Source of the DNA: Acidobacteriota bacterium
Lineage (GTDB): Bacteria; Acidobacteriota; Blastocatellia; Pyrinomonadales; Pyrinomonadaceae
Direction: 5' to 3'
NCBI GenBank assembly: GCA_963169175.1
Contig: CAUJFK010000192.1
Coordinates: 1 to 9,084 of the forward strand
DNA length: 9,084 nucleotides
This document shows positions 1 to 6,535 of the stretch, one piece after another (within the stretch, counting starts at the first letter, position 1; each line of letters begins with the position of its first letter). A program made the position numbers and the translations under genes. The notes under the pieces are model-generated. The model had not been told where the DNA came from, ran no database searches, and saw nothing but the letters and a program-made list of their open reading frames with translations.

Positions 1-1
1 C

Positions 2-1093
2 CGCGCGATGGCCATCGTTTATGATGAACAGAGTCTGGACGAATATATGCGTTCGGCCGTAGATGCTTCACCGGAAAAGCCGATCCTGATCGACAAGTTT
101 CTTGAGCGTGCGGGTGAGATAGATGTAGATGCCCTGGCCGACGAAACGGCGGTCGTGATCGCCGGGATACAGGAGCATATCGAAGAGGCCGGCATTCATT
201 CGGGCGATTCGTCAAGCGTTTTGCCGACGCAAAAGATCGCCGCGGAACATCTTGAAACCATCCAACACTACGCGAAACTGCTCGCCCGCGCCCTAAAGGT
301 CAAGGGGTTGATGAACATTCAGTTTGCGGTAAAGGATGACCGCGTTTTGGTGCTTGAGGTAAATCCCCGGGCATCGCGAACAGTTCCGTTTGTCGCAAAG
401 GCGACCGGTGTGCCGATCGCAAAGATAGCGGCGCTGGTCATGGCCGGTGAACGCTCGCTTGCTGAATTCAATTTGCCTGATATGCTTCCGGTACCGCGGG
501 TATTTGTAAAATCGCCTGTCTTCCCATTCAAGAAATTCGCGGGTGTGGACCCGATTCTTGGGCCTGAAATGCATTCTACCGGCGAGGTCATGGGCGTGGG
601 ATCTACGTTTGGCGAGGCATACGGCAAAGCGATGGAAGGTGCCGGACTCACGCTTCCGCTGACGGGAAAGGCCTTTATCTCCGTTACAAACGCTGACAAG
701 GGCCAGGCCGTTGTCCTCGCACGCCGGCTGAATAAGCTCGGGTTCAGCCTTGTCGCAACTTATGGGACCGCGAAACGCCTCCGCGAAGTCGGCCTCGAAT
801 GCGAGGACGTATTCAAGGTCAACGAAGGCCGCCCCAATATCGCCGACCTTATCCGACAGGGCGACATCGCCTTGATCATCAACACACCGCTCGGTAAAAC
901 ATCCCATTACGACGAAAAGGCGATCCGAAAGGCGGCCCTGCAGTTTAATGTGCCTTGCGTGACGACCATTACGGGGGCCGAAGCCCTGGTTGAAGCGATT
1001 TGGGCGAAGAAAAGTGAAGAAAGGATTGCCGTAAGAAGTTTGCAGGAAATACACAATGTAAAAAAGTTGGCCGCTGACGACAGACGGAACTAG
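2..1093 (+). CDS. carB: Carbamoyl-phosphate synthase large subunit, 3' part (5' truncated by window edge)
   Basis: The large subunit of carbamoyl-phosphate synthase makes carbamoyl phosphate from bicarbonate, ammonia (from the CarA glutaminase) and two ATP, feeding arginine and pyrimidine synthesis in the cytosol. Only about the last third is present. The reading frame is open from base 2, and the Met codon at 8 is internal: the residues around it (RAMAIVYDE) match the middle of the second ATP-grasp half in the family. Counting from that Met, visible landmarks are HIEEAGIHSGDS (57-68), LEVNPRASRTVPFV (116-129) and GVDPILGPEMHSTGEVMG (179-196). The C-terminal MGS-like allosteric domain spans about 220-335 and includes YGTAK, KVNEGRPNI (270-278) and IINTPLGK. 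In E. coli this domain binds UMP and ornithine; whether it does so here is inference. The stop is TAG. No clear terminator follows, and the next 1.6 kb is more A/T-rich than this gene. Confidence 0.97.
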   Translation, partial: RAMAIVYDEQSLDEYMRSAVDASPEKPILIDKFLERAGEIDVDALADETAVVIAGIQEHIEEAGIHSGDSSSVLPTQKIAAEHLETIQHYAKLLARALKVKGLMNIQFAVKDDRVLVLEVNPRASRTVPFVAKATGVPIAKIAALVMAGERSLAEFNLPDMLPVPRVFVKSPVFPFKKFAGVDPILGPEMHSTGEVMGVGSTFGEAYGKAMEGAGLTLPLTGKAFISVTNADKGQAVVLARRLNKLGFSLVATYGTAKRLREVGLECEDVFKVNEGRPNIADLIRQGDIALIINTPLGKTSHYDEKAIRKAALQFNVPCVTTITGAEALVEAIWAKKSEERIAVRSLQEIHNVKKLAADDRRN

Positions 1094-1130
1094 CGAGCTT
1101 TGGTAATAGACCATTTCTCGAATCTCCAAT

Positions 1131-1730
1131 ATGAGCACTGTTTCTGACGAGAAAGCCTTTCTTGAAAAATGCGATACGATGAGTGCCAAGCGATTAGGAC
1201 GCTATATCCGAACTTGTTTGAAAAGGCTTGGAAAGCCCGGTGACATTGGTATTCCGCAGCGGTCAACAACGTATGACCATTTGATTGATTTGTTTGGATT
1301 GAAGATGACGAACGAGAGGGTGCGAATTTACTCCCCTTCAAACAAAGGTAGTGGAATCACCATTAAAAAAGCCCTCAAAGATAGAGATCCTCGTACAAGT
1401 TCAACTCACCGTTCGGCAAAATTGATCAGGTTATCAAACCGACAGCCTCCCGGACCAATAAATCCGGAAATTTCCTCTCGCGTGGTTGCGGCCTTGGAAA
1501 GCAGATTGCGTGGCCAACATGGCAAATCCGCGAGTAAAACCCCACGAATTGGGTTGGGGAAGGTTTCCCGATCTAGATTGTTGCGACAAATTAACCATGC
1601 GAATAGCGAGCAATTGACGTTATCCGAATTGTCTGCTCGTGTTCGGGAAGCTTCGTCATTGCAACAAATACTTGCGTCCAAGCAACTTTCCGGTCCCCAT
1701 TCACAAATGAAGAATGAGATCGATTTTTGA
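1131..1730 (+). CDS. Hypothetical protein, 199 residues (5' fragment of the interrupted gene)
   Basis: This is the longest intact open frame in the A/T-rich stretch and the part most likely still to be translated. An in-frame TAG at 1107-1109 limits how far upstream the gene could start, and ATG 1131 is the first start codon after it. A second Met codon at 1179 is possible. No good Shine-Dalgarno sequence precedes either one. The protein is basic and rich in Ser, Lys and Arg. The N-terminal 90 residues look like a compact helical segment (EKAFLEKC, RLGRYIRTCLKRLG, YDHLIDLFGL). Residues 100-165 are Arg/Ser/Pro-rich and probably flexible. I see no catalytic motif, signal peptide or membrane helix, and no function is assigned. 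It ends in IDF followed by TGA, after which the same frame continues open, so this may be a truncated product rather than a complete one. Confidence 0.5.
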   Translation: MSTVSDEKAFLEKCDTMSAKRLGRYIRTCLKRLGKPGDIGIPQRSTTYDHLIDLFGLKMTNERVRIYSPSNKGSGITIKKALKDRDPRTSSTHRSAKLIRLSNRQPPGPINPEISSRVVAALESRLRGQHGKSASKTPRIGLGKVSRSRLLRQINHANSEQLTLSELSARVREASSLQQILASKQLSGPHSQMKNEIDF

Positions 1731-1763
1731 AAAAGGGAGATTGACCGCCTTTTTTTAAGGAAT

Positions 1764-2270
1764 GTGCAAACAATCAACCGCGCTTTTTGCGAAGCCTACA
1801 AAATTCCGCATAATCTTAACTTTAATCACGCGGAAATCTTCGTGCTCGTGAGAGAGACGATCCTTTTCGGAAGGTTTGACTTTTCAAACTGGAATGAGTT
1901 AATGAGAAGCCTGAAAAAAAGCAACGCGAGACTATACCTTCATAAAACGCTAACGACGGAACAAGCAGTTAAAGCATCAACAGAGAGAGTTCTTAGTGAG
2001 ATAGACGGTTCAGTCAACTCCTTACGAGAAATGAAGGCGAAAGTTCTGGATAAACTCGAAGCAAAGTTATCTACCACTCAGCCAAGGCTCAAAACGCTTC
2101 CGTGGACGATCTTACCGCCCAGCGACGACACGATACGAACTCTGACTGACCATTTCAGGAGATTATCAAGTAGCGCTAAATGGGATGATAAGCCATTCGA
2201 TTTATCGGGGCTGAAACGTATAGAGCAACTTAAAGCCCAGTTCCTGTTACATTGGCGAGGACGGGTTTGA
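1764..2270 (+). CDS. Hypothetical protein fragment, middle part of the interrupted gene
   Basis: This frame is in phase with the 199-residue frame that ends at 1730, and no stop separates them after the TGA. If it has its own start it would be GTG 1764, but the AAGGA at 1757-1761 is only two bases away, too close to be a normal ribosome binding site. That favours this being the continuation of the upstream gene. Read from GTG it gives 168 residues, with a helical segment (HAEIFVLVRETILFGRFDF), a lysine-rich middle (LREMKAKVLDKLEAKL) and a predicted loop (LPWTILPPSDD). The last few residues (HWRGRV) are probably out of frame, because the family-like sequence resumes one base forward at about 2248. 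No function can be assigned. Confidence 0.3.
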   Translation: MQTINRAFCEAYKIPHNLNFNHAEIFVLVRETILFGRFDFSNWNELMRSLKKSNARLYLHKTLTTEQAVKASTERVLSEIDGSVNSLREMKAKVLDKLEAKLSTTQPRLKTLPWTILPPSDDTIRTLTDHFRRLSSSAKWDDKPFDLSGLKRIEQLKAQFLLHWRGRV

Positions 2271-2481
2271 GGGATACGTTGCATATGGATTTAATCGAAC
2301 TAGGAGCGTTATTCTGGAATGTCCAGTTTATGGAAATGCCACTTACATCCTTAAGGACAACTGGCAAACTATCTCGAGACTGTCAAAATGGGAGGCCCGC
2401 ACGGCGCATTCGAAGAATGTTGTGGTTATCCGTCATAACGAAACTTGGTTTAATCGTCTCAGATCGAACCTTGAAATTTAG
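2248..2481 (+). pseudogene. 3' remnant of the interrupted gene in the +1 frame
   Basis: This frame (codons YIGEDGFEGYV, then VILECPVYGNATYIL, then HNETWFNRLRSNLEI, then TAG) has a protein-like composition. It contains a conserved-looking block with a Gly-Phe-rich strand, ECPVYGNA, and a terminal WFNRLR. It lacks a start codon of its own: the frame is open from 2224 but contains no ATG there. It joins naturally to the frame ending at 2270 if one base near 2247 is removed. An overlapping open frame starting at TTG 2252 is a shadow of this one with a much less protein-like translation. Confidence 0.5.
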
Positions 2482-2713
2482 GACTGATTCTGCGAGGCGT
2501 TTGATCGGGACGACCCATGGATAGCGCGAAGGCTTTCGAAATGAACTAGTAAGGACTTGAATAAATTCGGAAGTTCAATTGCTACACCTTTCTGCATGGG
2601 AAATTTTCCGAAAACAATACTCTCAGAAAAATTGTAGGGCCGCTGGTTCAACCATTCTTGACCAATCCAGCCGTTTACAATAACTTACCTAAAGTCTCTT
2701 AAAATCTAAAACA
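2482..2713 (+). other. A/T-rich intergenic region before cphB
   Basis: These 232 bp hold no convincing gene on either strand. A short open stretch around 2488-2541 reads FCEAFDRDDPWIARRLSK before a stop, but it has no start codon and may be chance or debris. The region contains a candidate promoter for cphB (listed separately). I see no terminal inverted repeats or target-site duplications that would mark the A/T-rich stretch as an insertion element. Confidence 0.5.
2658..2686 (+). promoter_or_regulatory. Candidate promoter for cphBA
   Basis: TTGACC at 2658-2663 matches five of six bases of the sigma-70 -35 consensus. Seventeen bases later TAACTT (2681-2686) is a poor -10, while the better -10-like TACAAT (2676-2681, five of six) sits only 12 bases away. 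The location, about 30 bases before the cphB start in A/T-rich DNA, is sensible, but the motif is weak. Confidence 0.25.
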
Positions 2714-3568
2714 ATGAATGAATCGCATGACCGCGAGATCATCGGCGGGCATTTGCTGGTGATCGGCGGGGCAGAGGACAAGTATAACGAACGGCGGATA
2801 TTGAGGAAGTTCCTTGAACTAGCTGGCGGCGACGCGGCCGAAGTGCTGATCGTTCCCGTGGCGTCAGATTATCCGGAGTTTGCCGCGGATGTTTATACGC
2901 AGGCTTTCCGGAACCTCGGGGTGGCTAATCCGCGTGTGTTGCGGGCAACATCGCGCCAGGATGTAGTTGGGACCGCAGGGGCCGACCTTCTCGATGGCGT
3001 AACGGGCGTTTTTATATCGGGCGGTGATCAGATGCGTCTGGTATCTATCCTCGGCGGAACCGAGTTTGCCGCAAGGCTTCGCAAGCTGGTGCGTGAAACG
3101 CCTATCGTGCTTGCCGGCACAAGCGCCGGGGCCGCCGGAATGAGCACGTCGATGATCGTCCGCGGCGAAGCGCTTCCGCATCCGCAAAAGAACAGCGTTC
3201 GCCTTTCACCGGGACTTGGGTTTCTAAAAAACATCATCATCGATCAGCATTTTACGGAACGCGGACGGATCAGCCGATTGATCACGGCTGTGTCGTACAA
3301 TCCGTATAATTTGGGTATCGGCGTTGATGAAAATACCGCGATCATACTTAACGGTAACGGAGTTCTCGAGGTTTTTGGTGCGGGGGCCGCAACGATCGTC
3401 GATGGATCACAGATAACATACAATGGGATAGCTGAAGTTGCTGACACAGAAGCGTTTAGCGTGTGCGGTGTGCAGCTTCATGTTTTGAGGGATGGGCTGC
3501 TGTACGATTATCTTGACCGCCATCCGCTGCCGCTCAAGAATGAGTTTCTTCTGCCGGACCTAGGGTAA
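2714..3568 (+). CDS. cphB: Cyanophycinase (peptidase family S51)
   Basis: Cyanophycinase is a cytosolic serine-type exopeptidase that cleaves the storage polymer cyanophycin into beta-aspartyl-arginine dipeptides. The 284 residues match the usual cytosolic length. Visible family features are the N-terminal GGHLLVIGGAEDK (11-23), FISGGDQMRL (100-109), the nucleophile-elbow motif AGTSAGAAGMS with the expected catalytic Ser at 137, IIIDQHFTERGRISRL with the expected catalytic His at 179, and GIGVDENTAI (201-210). There is no signal peptide, unlike the exported CphE type. The start at ATG 2714 leaves nine residues before the conserved core; a second ATG at 2718 is out of frame. No strong Shine-Dalgarno sequence is visible. 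The gene ends 22 bases before the likely cphA start, so the two are probably co-transcribed. The order cphB-cphA is common for this pair. Confidence 0.97.
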   Translation: MNESHDREIIGGHLLVIGGAEDKYNERRILRKFLELAGGDAAEVLIVPVASDYPEFAADVYTQAFRNLGVANPRVLRATSRQDVVGTAGADLLDGVTGVFISGGDQMRLVSILGGTEFAARLRKLVRETPIVLAGTSAGAAGMSTSMIVRGEALPHPQKNSVRLSPGLGFLKNIIIDQHFTERGRISRLITAVSYNPYNLGIGVDENTAIILNGNGVLEVFGAGAATIVDGSQITYNGIAEVADTEAFSVCGVQLHVLRDGLLYDYLDRHPLPLKNEFLLPDLG

Positions 3569-3590
3569 TTTGCAGATCGCAGATAAAGCT

Positions 3591-6239
3591 ATGGAAATAC
3601 AGGAAATTCGCACACTTCGCGGGCCGAATTATTGGAGCGGCTATTGGAAAAAGCTGATAGTAATGCGCCTGGATATCGGCGATTACGAACAGAGGCCTTC
3701 GAATAAGATCGCTGGCCTTCCTGACCGGATGCGTGGGGCAATGCCGGGCCTCAAACTGCACGGGTGTAGCTATGGCGAGGAGGGCGGGTTCTTTCGACGC
3801 GTTGAAGAGGGCACGTGGGCGGGCCACATTGTCGAGCATTTTGCGCTTGAGCTTCAGACGCTTGCCGGCATGGATACCGGTTACGGGAGAACGCGCGAAA
3901 CCGATGAATCTGGTATCTACAACGTTGTCTTCAGTTACCACGAGGAAGAGGTTGGCCGCTTCGCTGCCCGCGCGGCGGTTGAATTGTTCGTTGCACTTGC
4001 CGAGGACGGTGATATCGGCGAAATTCGGACCAAATTGGCCGAAGATGTGCAGCGAATGCGTGAGATACGCGAGGAGGTCCGATTTGGGCCGTCGACCGGA
4101 TCGCTGGTCGAAGAGGCGGTGAATCGTGGCATACCGTACATTCGCCTAAACGACCAATCTTTGGTACAGCTAGGCTACGGCGTTCATCAAAAACGCATCC
4201 AGGCGACCACGACGGCAAATACCAACATGATCGCGGTCGATATTGCCGGCAATAAGCATGCGACCAAAAATCTGCTTGGCGATATGGGGGTTCCTGTACC
4301 GAAGGGCTATCGTATCCGTGATATTGAAGATCTTGAGGAAATCCTTGATAGGGTCGGCTTCCCGGCTGTCGTTAAGCCGCTTGACGGTAATCACGGCAAA
4401 GGGGCGACGGTTGGCCTTCGTTCATTGGAAGATGCCCAAATCGCCTTTGAAAAGGCAAAGGAATATTCGCGCTGGGTTATCGTTGAGCAGCAGATCGAAG
4501 GGGCCGATTTTCGGGCGCTGGTCGTTAACAACAAACTCATAGCTGTCGCCAAGCGAATTCCGGCGCATGTCGTCGGCGATGGCAAAAAGACTATCCAGGC
4601 CTTGATCGACGAGACAAATGCCGATCCGCGACGCGGGTATGGCCATGAAAACGTGCTGACGCAGATCGAGATCGATAATCAAACGATGCGCCTGCTCAGG
4701 GCGGCCGGTTACGAACTTGACTCAGTTATCCCGAAAGGTGAAGAGCTTTTTCTAAAAACGACCGCCAATATTTCTACTGGCGGCACCGCAATCGACCTGA
4801 CGGACGAGGTTCATCCTGAAAATGTCGTTCTGTTTGAGCGCATCGCGCGGATTATTGGGTTGGATGTGGCGGGCATCGACGTCATCGCAACCAACGTTAG
4901 CGAGCCTTTGCGGGAGAATGGTGGCGGGATCATCGAGGTAAATGCGGCACCCGGATTTCGCATGCACCTTGCCCCGTCCGAAGGCATAGGCCGCAATGTC
5001 GCGGAGCACGTTATCGATATGCTCTTCCCGCCCGGAGCACCGTCGCGGGTTCCGATATTTGCGATCACCGGCACAAACGGCAAGACCACGACGACACGTT
5101 TGATAGCCCACATTCTGCGGAATTCGGGCCATACGGTCGGCTTTACGACCACTGACGGAACATATATTGGGAATGATCAGATCACAAAAGGTGATAATAC
5201 CGGCCCGATTTCGGCTCAGCTTGTATTGAAAGACCCGACGGTCGATGTCGCGGTGCTTGAAACCGCACGGGGCGGGATCATCCGCTCGGGCCTCGGGTTC
5301 GATCAGGCCGATATCGGCGTGGTTCTTAATGTGGCCGAAGATCATTTGGGCATGAAGGACGTGAACACGCTCGAAGACCTCGCCAGGGTGAAGTCGGTGG
5401 TGCCGCGTGCCGTTAGCAAGCGCGGATACGCCGTTCTCAACGCTGAGGATGAACTTGTCTATAAAATGCGGGAACTGGTTGACGGCAATGTCGTTTGCTT
5501 TGCGATGGATGAGAACCATCCGAACATCCGGCGGCGGGCCGAGCGCGGCCGCGTCTCCTGTGTATATGAGAACGGTTTTGTGACCATTCTCAAAGGTAAA
5601 TGGAAGGTGCGTGTTGAAAAGGCAACGAACATTCCGCTTACATATGGGGGAAGGGCGGAATTTATGATCCCAAATGTCCTTGCCGCCGCCCTGGCTTGTT
5701 TTGTTTACGGCGTTTCGATAGAAGATATTCGCGTGGGCCTGACGACCTTTAATGCCGGGACGGCCCAAACGCCCGGACGGCTAAACTTTATCGAGGTCGA
5801 TCATGTGACGGTCCTGATGGATTATGCCCACAACCCCGCCGGTGCTCGCGGGTTGACGAACTTTATAACAAAGCTTCCGTACAAATATCGCACTGCTGTC
5901 CTAAATGGTACCGGCGACCGTCGTGATGAAGATATTAGAGAGTTTGCACGCATTATTGCTGACAATTTCGATCGGATCGTGCTACGCCGTGGAAACTATC
6001 TTCGCGGACGTTCCGAGGAGGAGATATTCAAACTGCTTCAGGAGGGAATTGCGCTTAGTTCGAATTCGCCGCAGGTCCGCATAGTTCCTGAAAGCCAGGA
6101 TGCTATCCGCCATGCTGTAAAGAACGGGCGCAAGGGCGAACTGGTCGTAACGCTTGCGGACCGCGTACCCGATGATATCCGTTACGTTCAGGAGATACGA
6201 GACGAATTGCTCGAAGCGGCACAGGCCGCGGAAGCGTAA
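3591..6239 (+). CDS. cphA: Cyanophycin synthetase (CphA1 type)
   Basis: CphA makes multi-L-arginyl-poly-L-aspartate, adding Asp to the backbone and Arg to its side chain, each at the cost of one ATP. I chose ATG 3591 (882 residues), because homologues begin close to the conserved TLRGPNYWS segment; an in-frame TTG at 3570 would add seven residues. From ATG 3591 the order is: N-terminal domain (1 to about 160) with HIVEH at 79-83; ATP-grasp domain (about 200-470) with KPLDGNHGKGAT from 262 and IIEVNAAPGFRMH near 447-459; Mur-ligase-like domain (about 485-875) with the P-loop GTNGKTTTT from 494, LETARGGI, DYAHNPAG (744-751) and NGTGDRRDEDI. The Mur-like half catalyses Arg addition and the ATP-grasp half Asp addition. 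HIVEH matches the metal-binding site reported in some CphA1 enzymes that cut polymer to make primers. All key motifs look intact. It sits 22 bases after cphB. Confidence 0.97.
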   Translation: MEIQEIRTLRGPNYWSGYWKKLIVMRLDIGDYEQRPSNKIAGLPDRMRGAMPGLKLHGCSYGEEGGFFRRVEEGTWAGHIVEHFALELQTLAGMDTGYGRTRETDESGIYNVVFSYHEEEVGRFAARAAVELFVALAEDGDIGEIRTKLAEDVQRMREIREEVRFGPSTGSLVEEAVNRGIPYIRLNDQSLVQLGYGVHQKRIQATTTANTNMIAVDIAGNKHATKNLLGDMGVPVPKGYRIRDIEDLEEILDRVGFPAVVKPLDGNHGKGATVGLRSLEDAQIAFEKAKEYSRWVIVEQQIEGADFRALVVNNKLIAVAKRIPAHVVGDGKKTIQALIDETNADPRRGYGHENVLTQIEIDNQTMRLLRAAGYELDSVIPKGEELFLKTTANISTGGTAIDLTDEVHPENVVLFERIARIIGLDVAGIDVIATNVSEPLRENGGGIIEVNAAPGFRMHLAPSEGIGRNVAEHVIDMLFPPGAPSRVPIFAITGTNGKTTTTRLIAHILRNSGHTVGFTTTDGTYIGNDQITKGDNTGPISAQLVLKDPTVDVAVLETARGGIIRSGLGFDQADIGVVLNVAEDHLGMKDVNTLEDLARVKSVVPRAVSKRGYAVLNAEDELVYKMRELVDGNVVCFAMDENHPNIRRRAERGRVSCVYENGFVTILKGKWKVRVEKATNIPLTYGGRAEFMIPNVLAAALACFVYGVSIEDIRVGLTTFNAGTAQTPGRLNFIEVDHVTVLMDYAHNPAGARGLTNFITKLPYKYRTAVLNGTGDRRDEDIREFARIIADNFDRIVLRRGNYLRGRSEEEIFKLLQEGIALSSNSPQVRIVPESQDAIRHAVKNGRKGELVVTLADRVPDDIRYVQEIRDELLEAAQAAEA

Positions 6240-6535
6240 GGGGTTGAAGAAATAATTGGCGGCGCGCGAAAAAACCCCATGGGAAACTTCAAACCCATCG
6301 AGCGTTCCTACATAGTCCTAATTGCGTATAGTTTAAACATCACCACAAGATGTTGTCAAGCAAAATTTGCCAACACGTGGGGCTTATCCAAAGCGATCTT
6401 CGTGTGCTTTTGACCTTTCGTGCCAGCAAAAGCAGGATCCGCACCACAAAATAGACGAAACAACACTGAAGATCCCCGAAACGAAAAAGAGACGAGATCG
6501 GCAAAAACGACTTATAACTTCTCGGCTGCAGGCTA
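6240..6535. other. Convergent intergenic region between cphA and purH
   Basis: These 296 bp separate the ends of two convergent genes, and no gene is supported. A 72-residue minus-strand frame (6558-6340) overlaps the end of purH and looks like a shadow. The region holds a perfect 8-bp inverted repeat, TGCTTTTG (6405-6412) and CAAAAGCA (6427-6434), with a 14-base loop but no following T-run. It also holds a weak minus-strand terminator candidate near 6269-6298. The purH-proximal half is A-rich on the plus strand. Confidence 0.6.
6269..6298 (-). terminator. Weak candidate terminator in the cphA-purH gap
   Basis: On the minus strand ATGGG (6298-6294) can pair with CCCAT (6283-6279), followed by GGGG and six T (6274-6269). 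The stem is only five base pairs with a 10-base loop, and it lies about 235 bases after the purH stop, so it is a weak call. Confidence 0.25.

Larger units (their letters stand above)
1131..2481 (+). pseudogene. Unrecognised gene, apparently broken by an in-frame stop and a frameshift
   Basis: I do not recognise the family. A first open frame (1131-1727) ends at TGA 1728-1730. The same frame then stays open without another stop until 2268-2270. Near 2247 the coding signal moves one frame forward: the new frame reads YIGEDGFEGYVAYGF, then ECPVYGNATYIL, then NETWFNRLR, ending at TAG 2479-2481. Removing one T at 2247/2248 would fuse the frames smoothly (QFL then YIGEDGF). The restored protein would be about 449 residues, counting the TGA as one residue. 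The C-terminal pattern (aromatic-Gly-rich strand, ECPVYGNA, a final Trp-Phe-x-x-Leu-Arg helix) resembles, from memory, the end of a bacterial hypothetical-protein family of unknown function. There is no signal peptide or membrane segment. The whole gene is A/T-richer than carB and cphB, suggesting transfer. The alternative is two or three separate small genes, but the downstream parts lack credible starts. Confidence 0.5.

Noticed and set aside
293..1189. Long minus-strand open frame opposite carB (298 codons)
   Set aside because: It lies opposite a clearly conserved carB, has no recognisable motif and has an unnatural Arg/Cys/His-rich composition typical of antisense shadows.
2252..2524. Plus-strand frame of 90 codons starting at TTG
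   Set aside because: It overlaps the better frame ending at 2481, whose translation (GEDGFEGYV, ECPVYGNATYIL) is far more protein-like.
2488..2541. Short open stretch reading FCEAFDRDDPWIARRLSK after the broken gene
   Set aside because: It has no start codon and is bounded by stops on both sides. It may be debris but is too short to support.
4752..5768. Long minus-strand open frame opposite cphA (338 codons)
   Set aside because: It is entirely opposite conserved cphA domains, has no ribosome binding site and its composition is typical of a shadow frame in GC-rich coding DNA.
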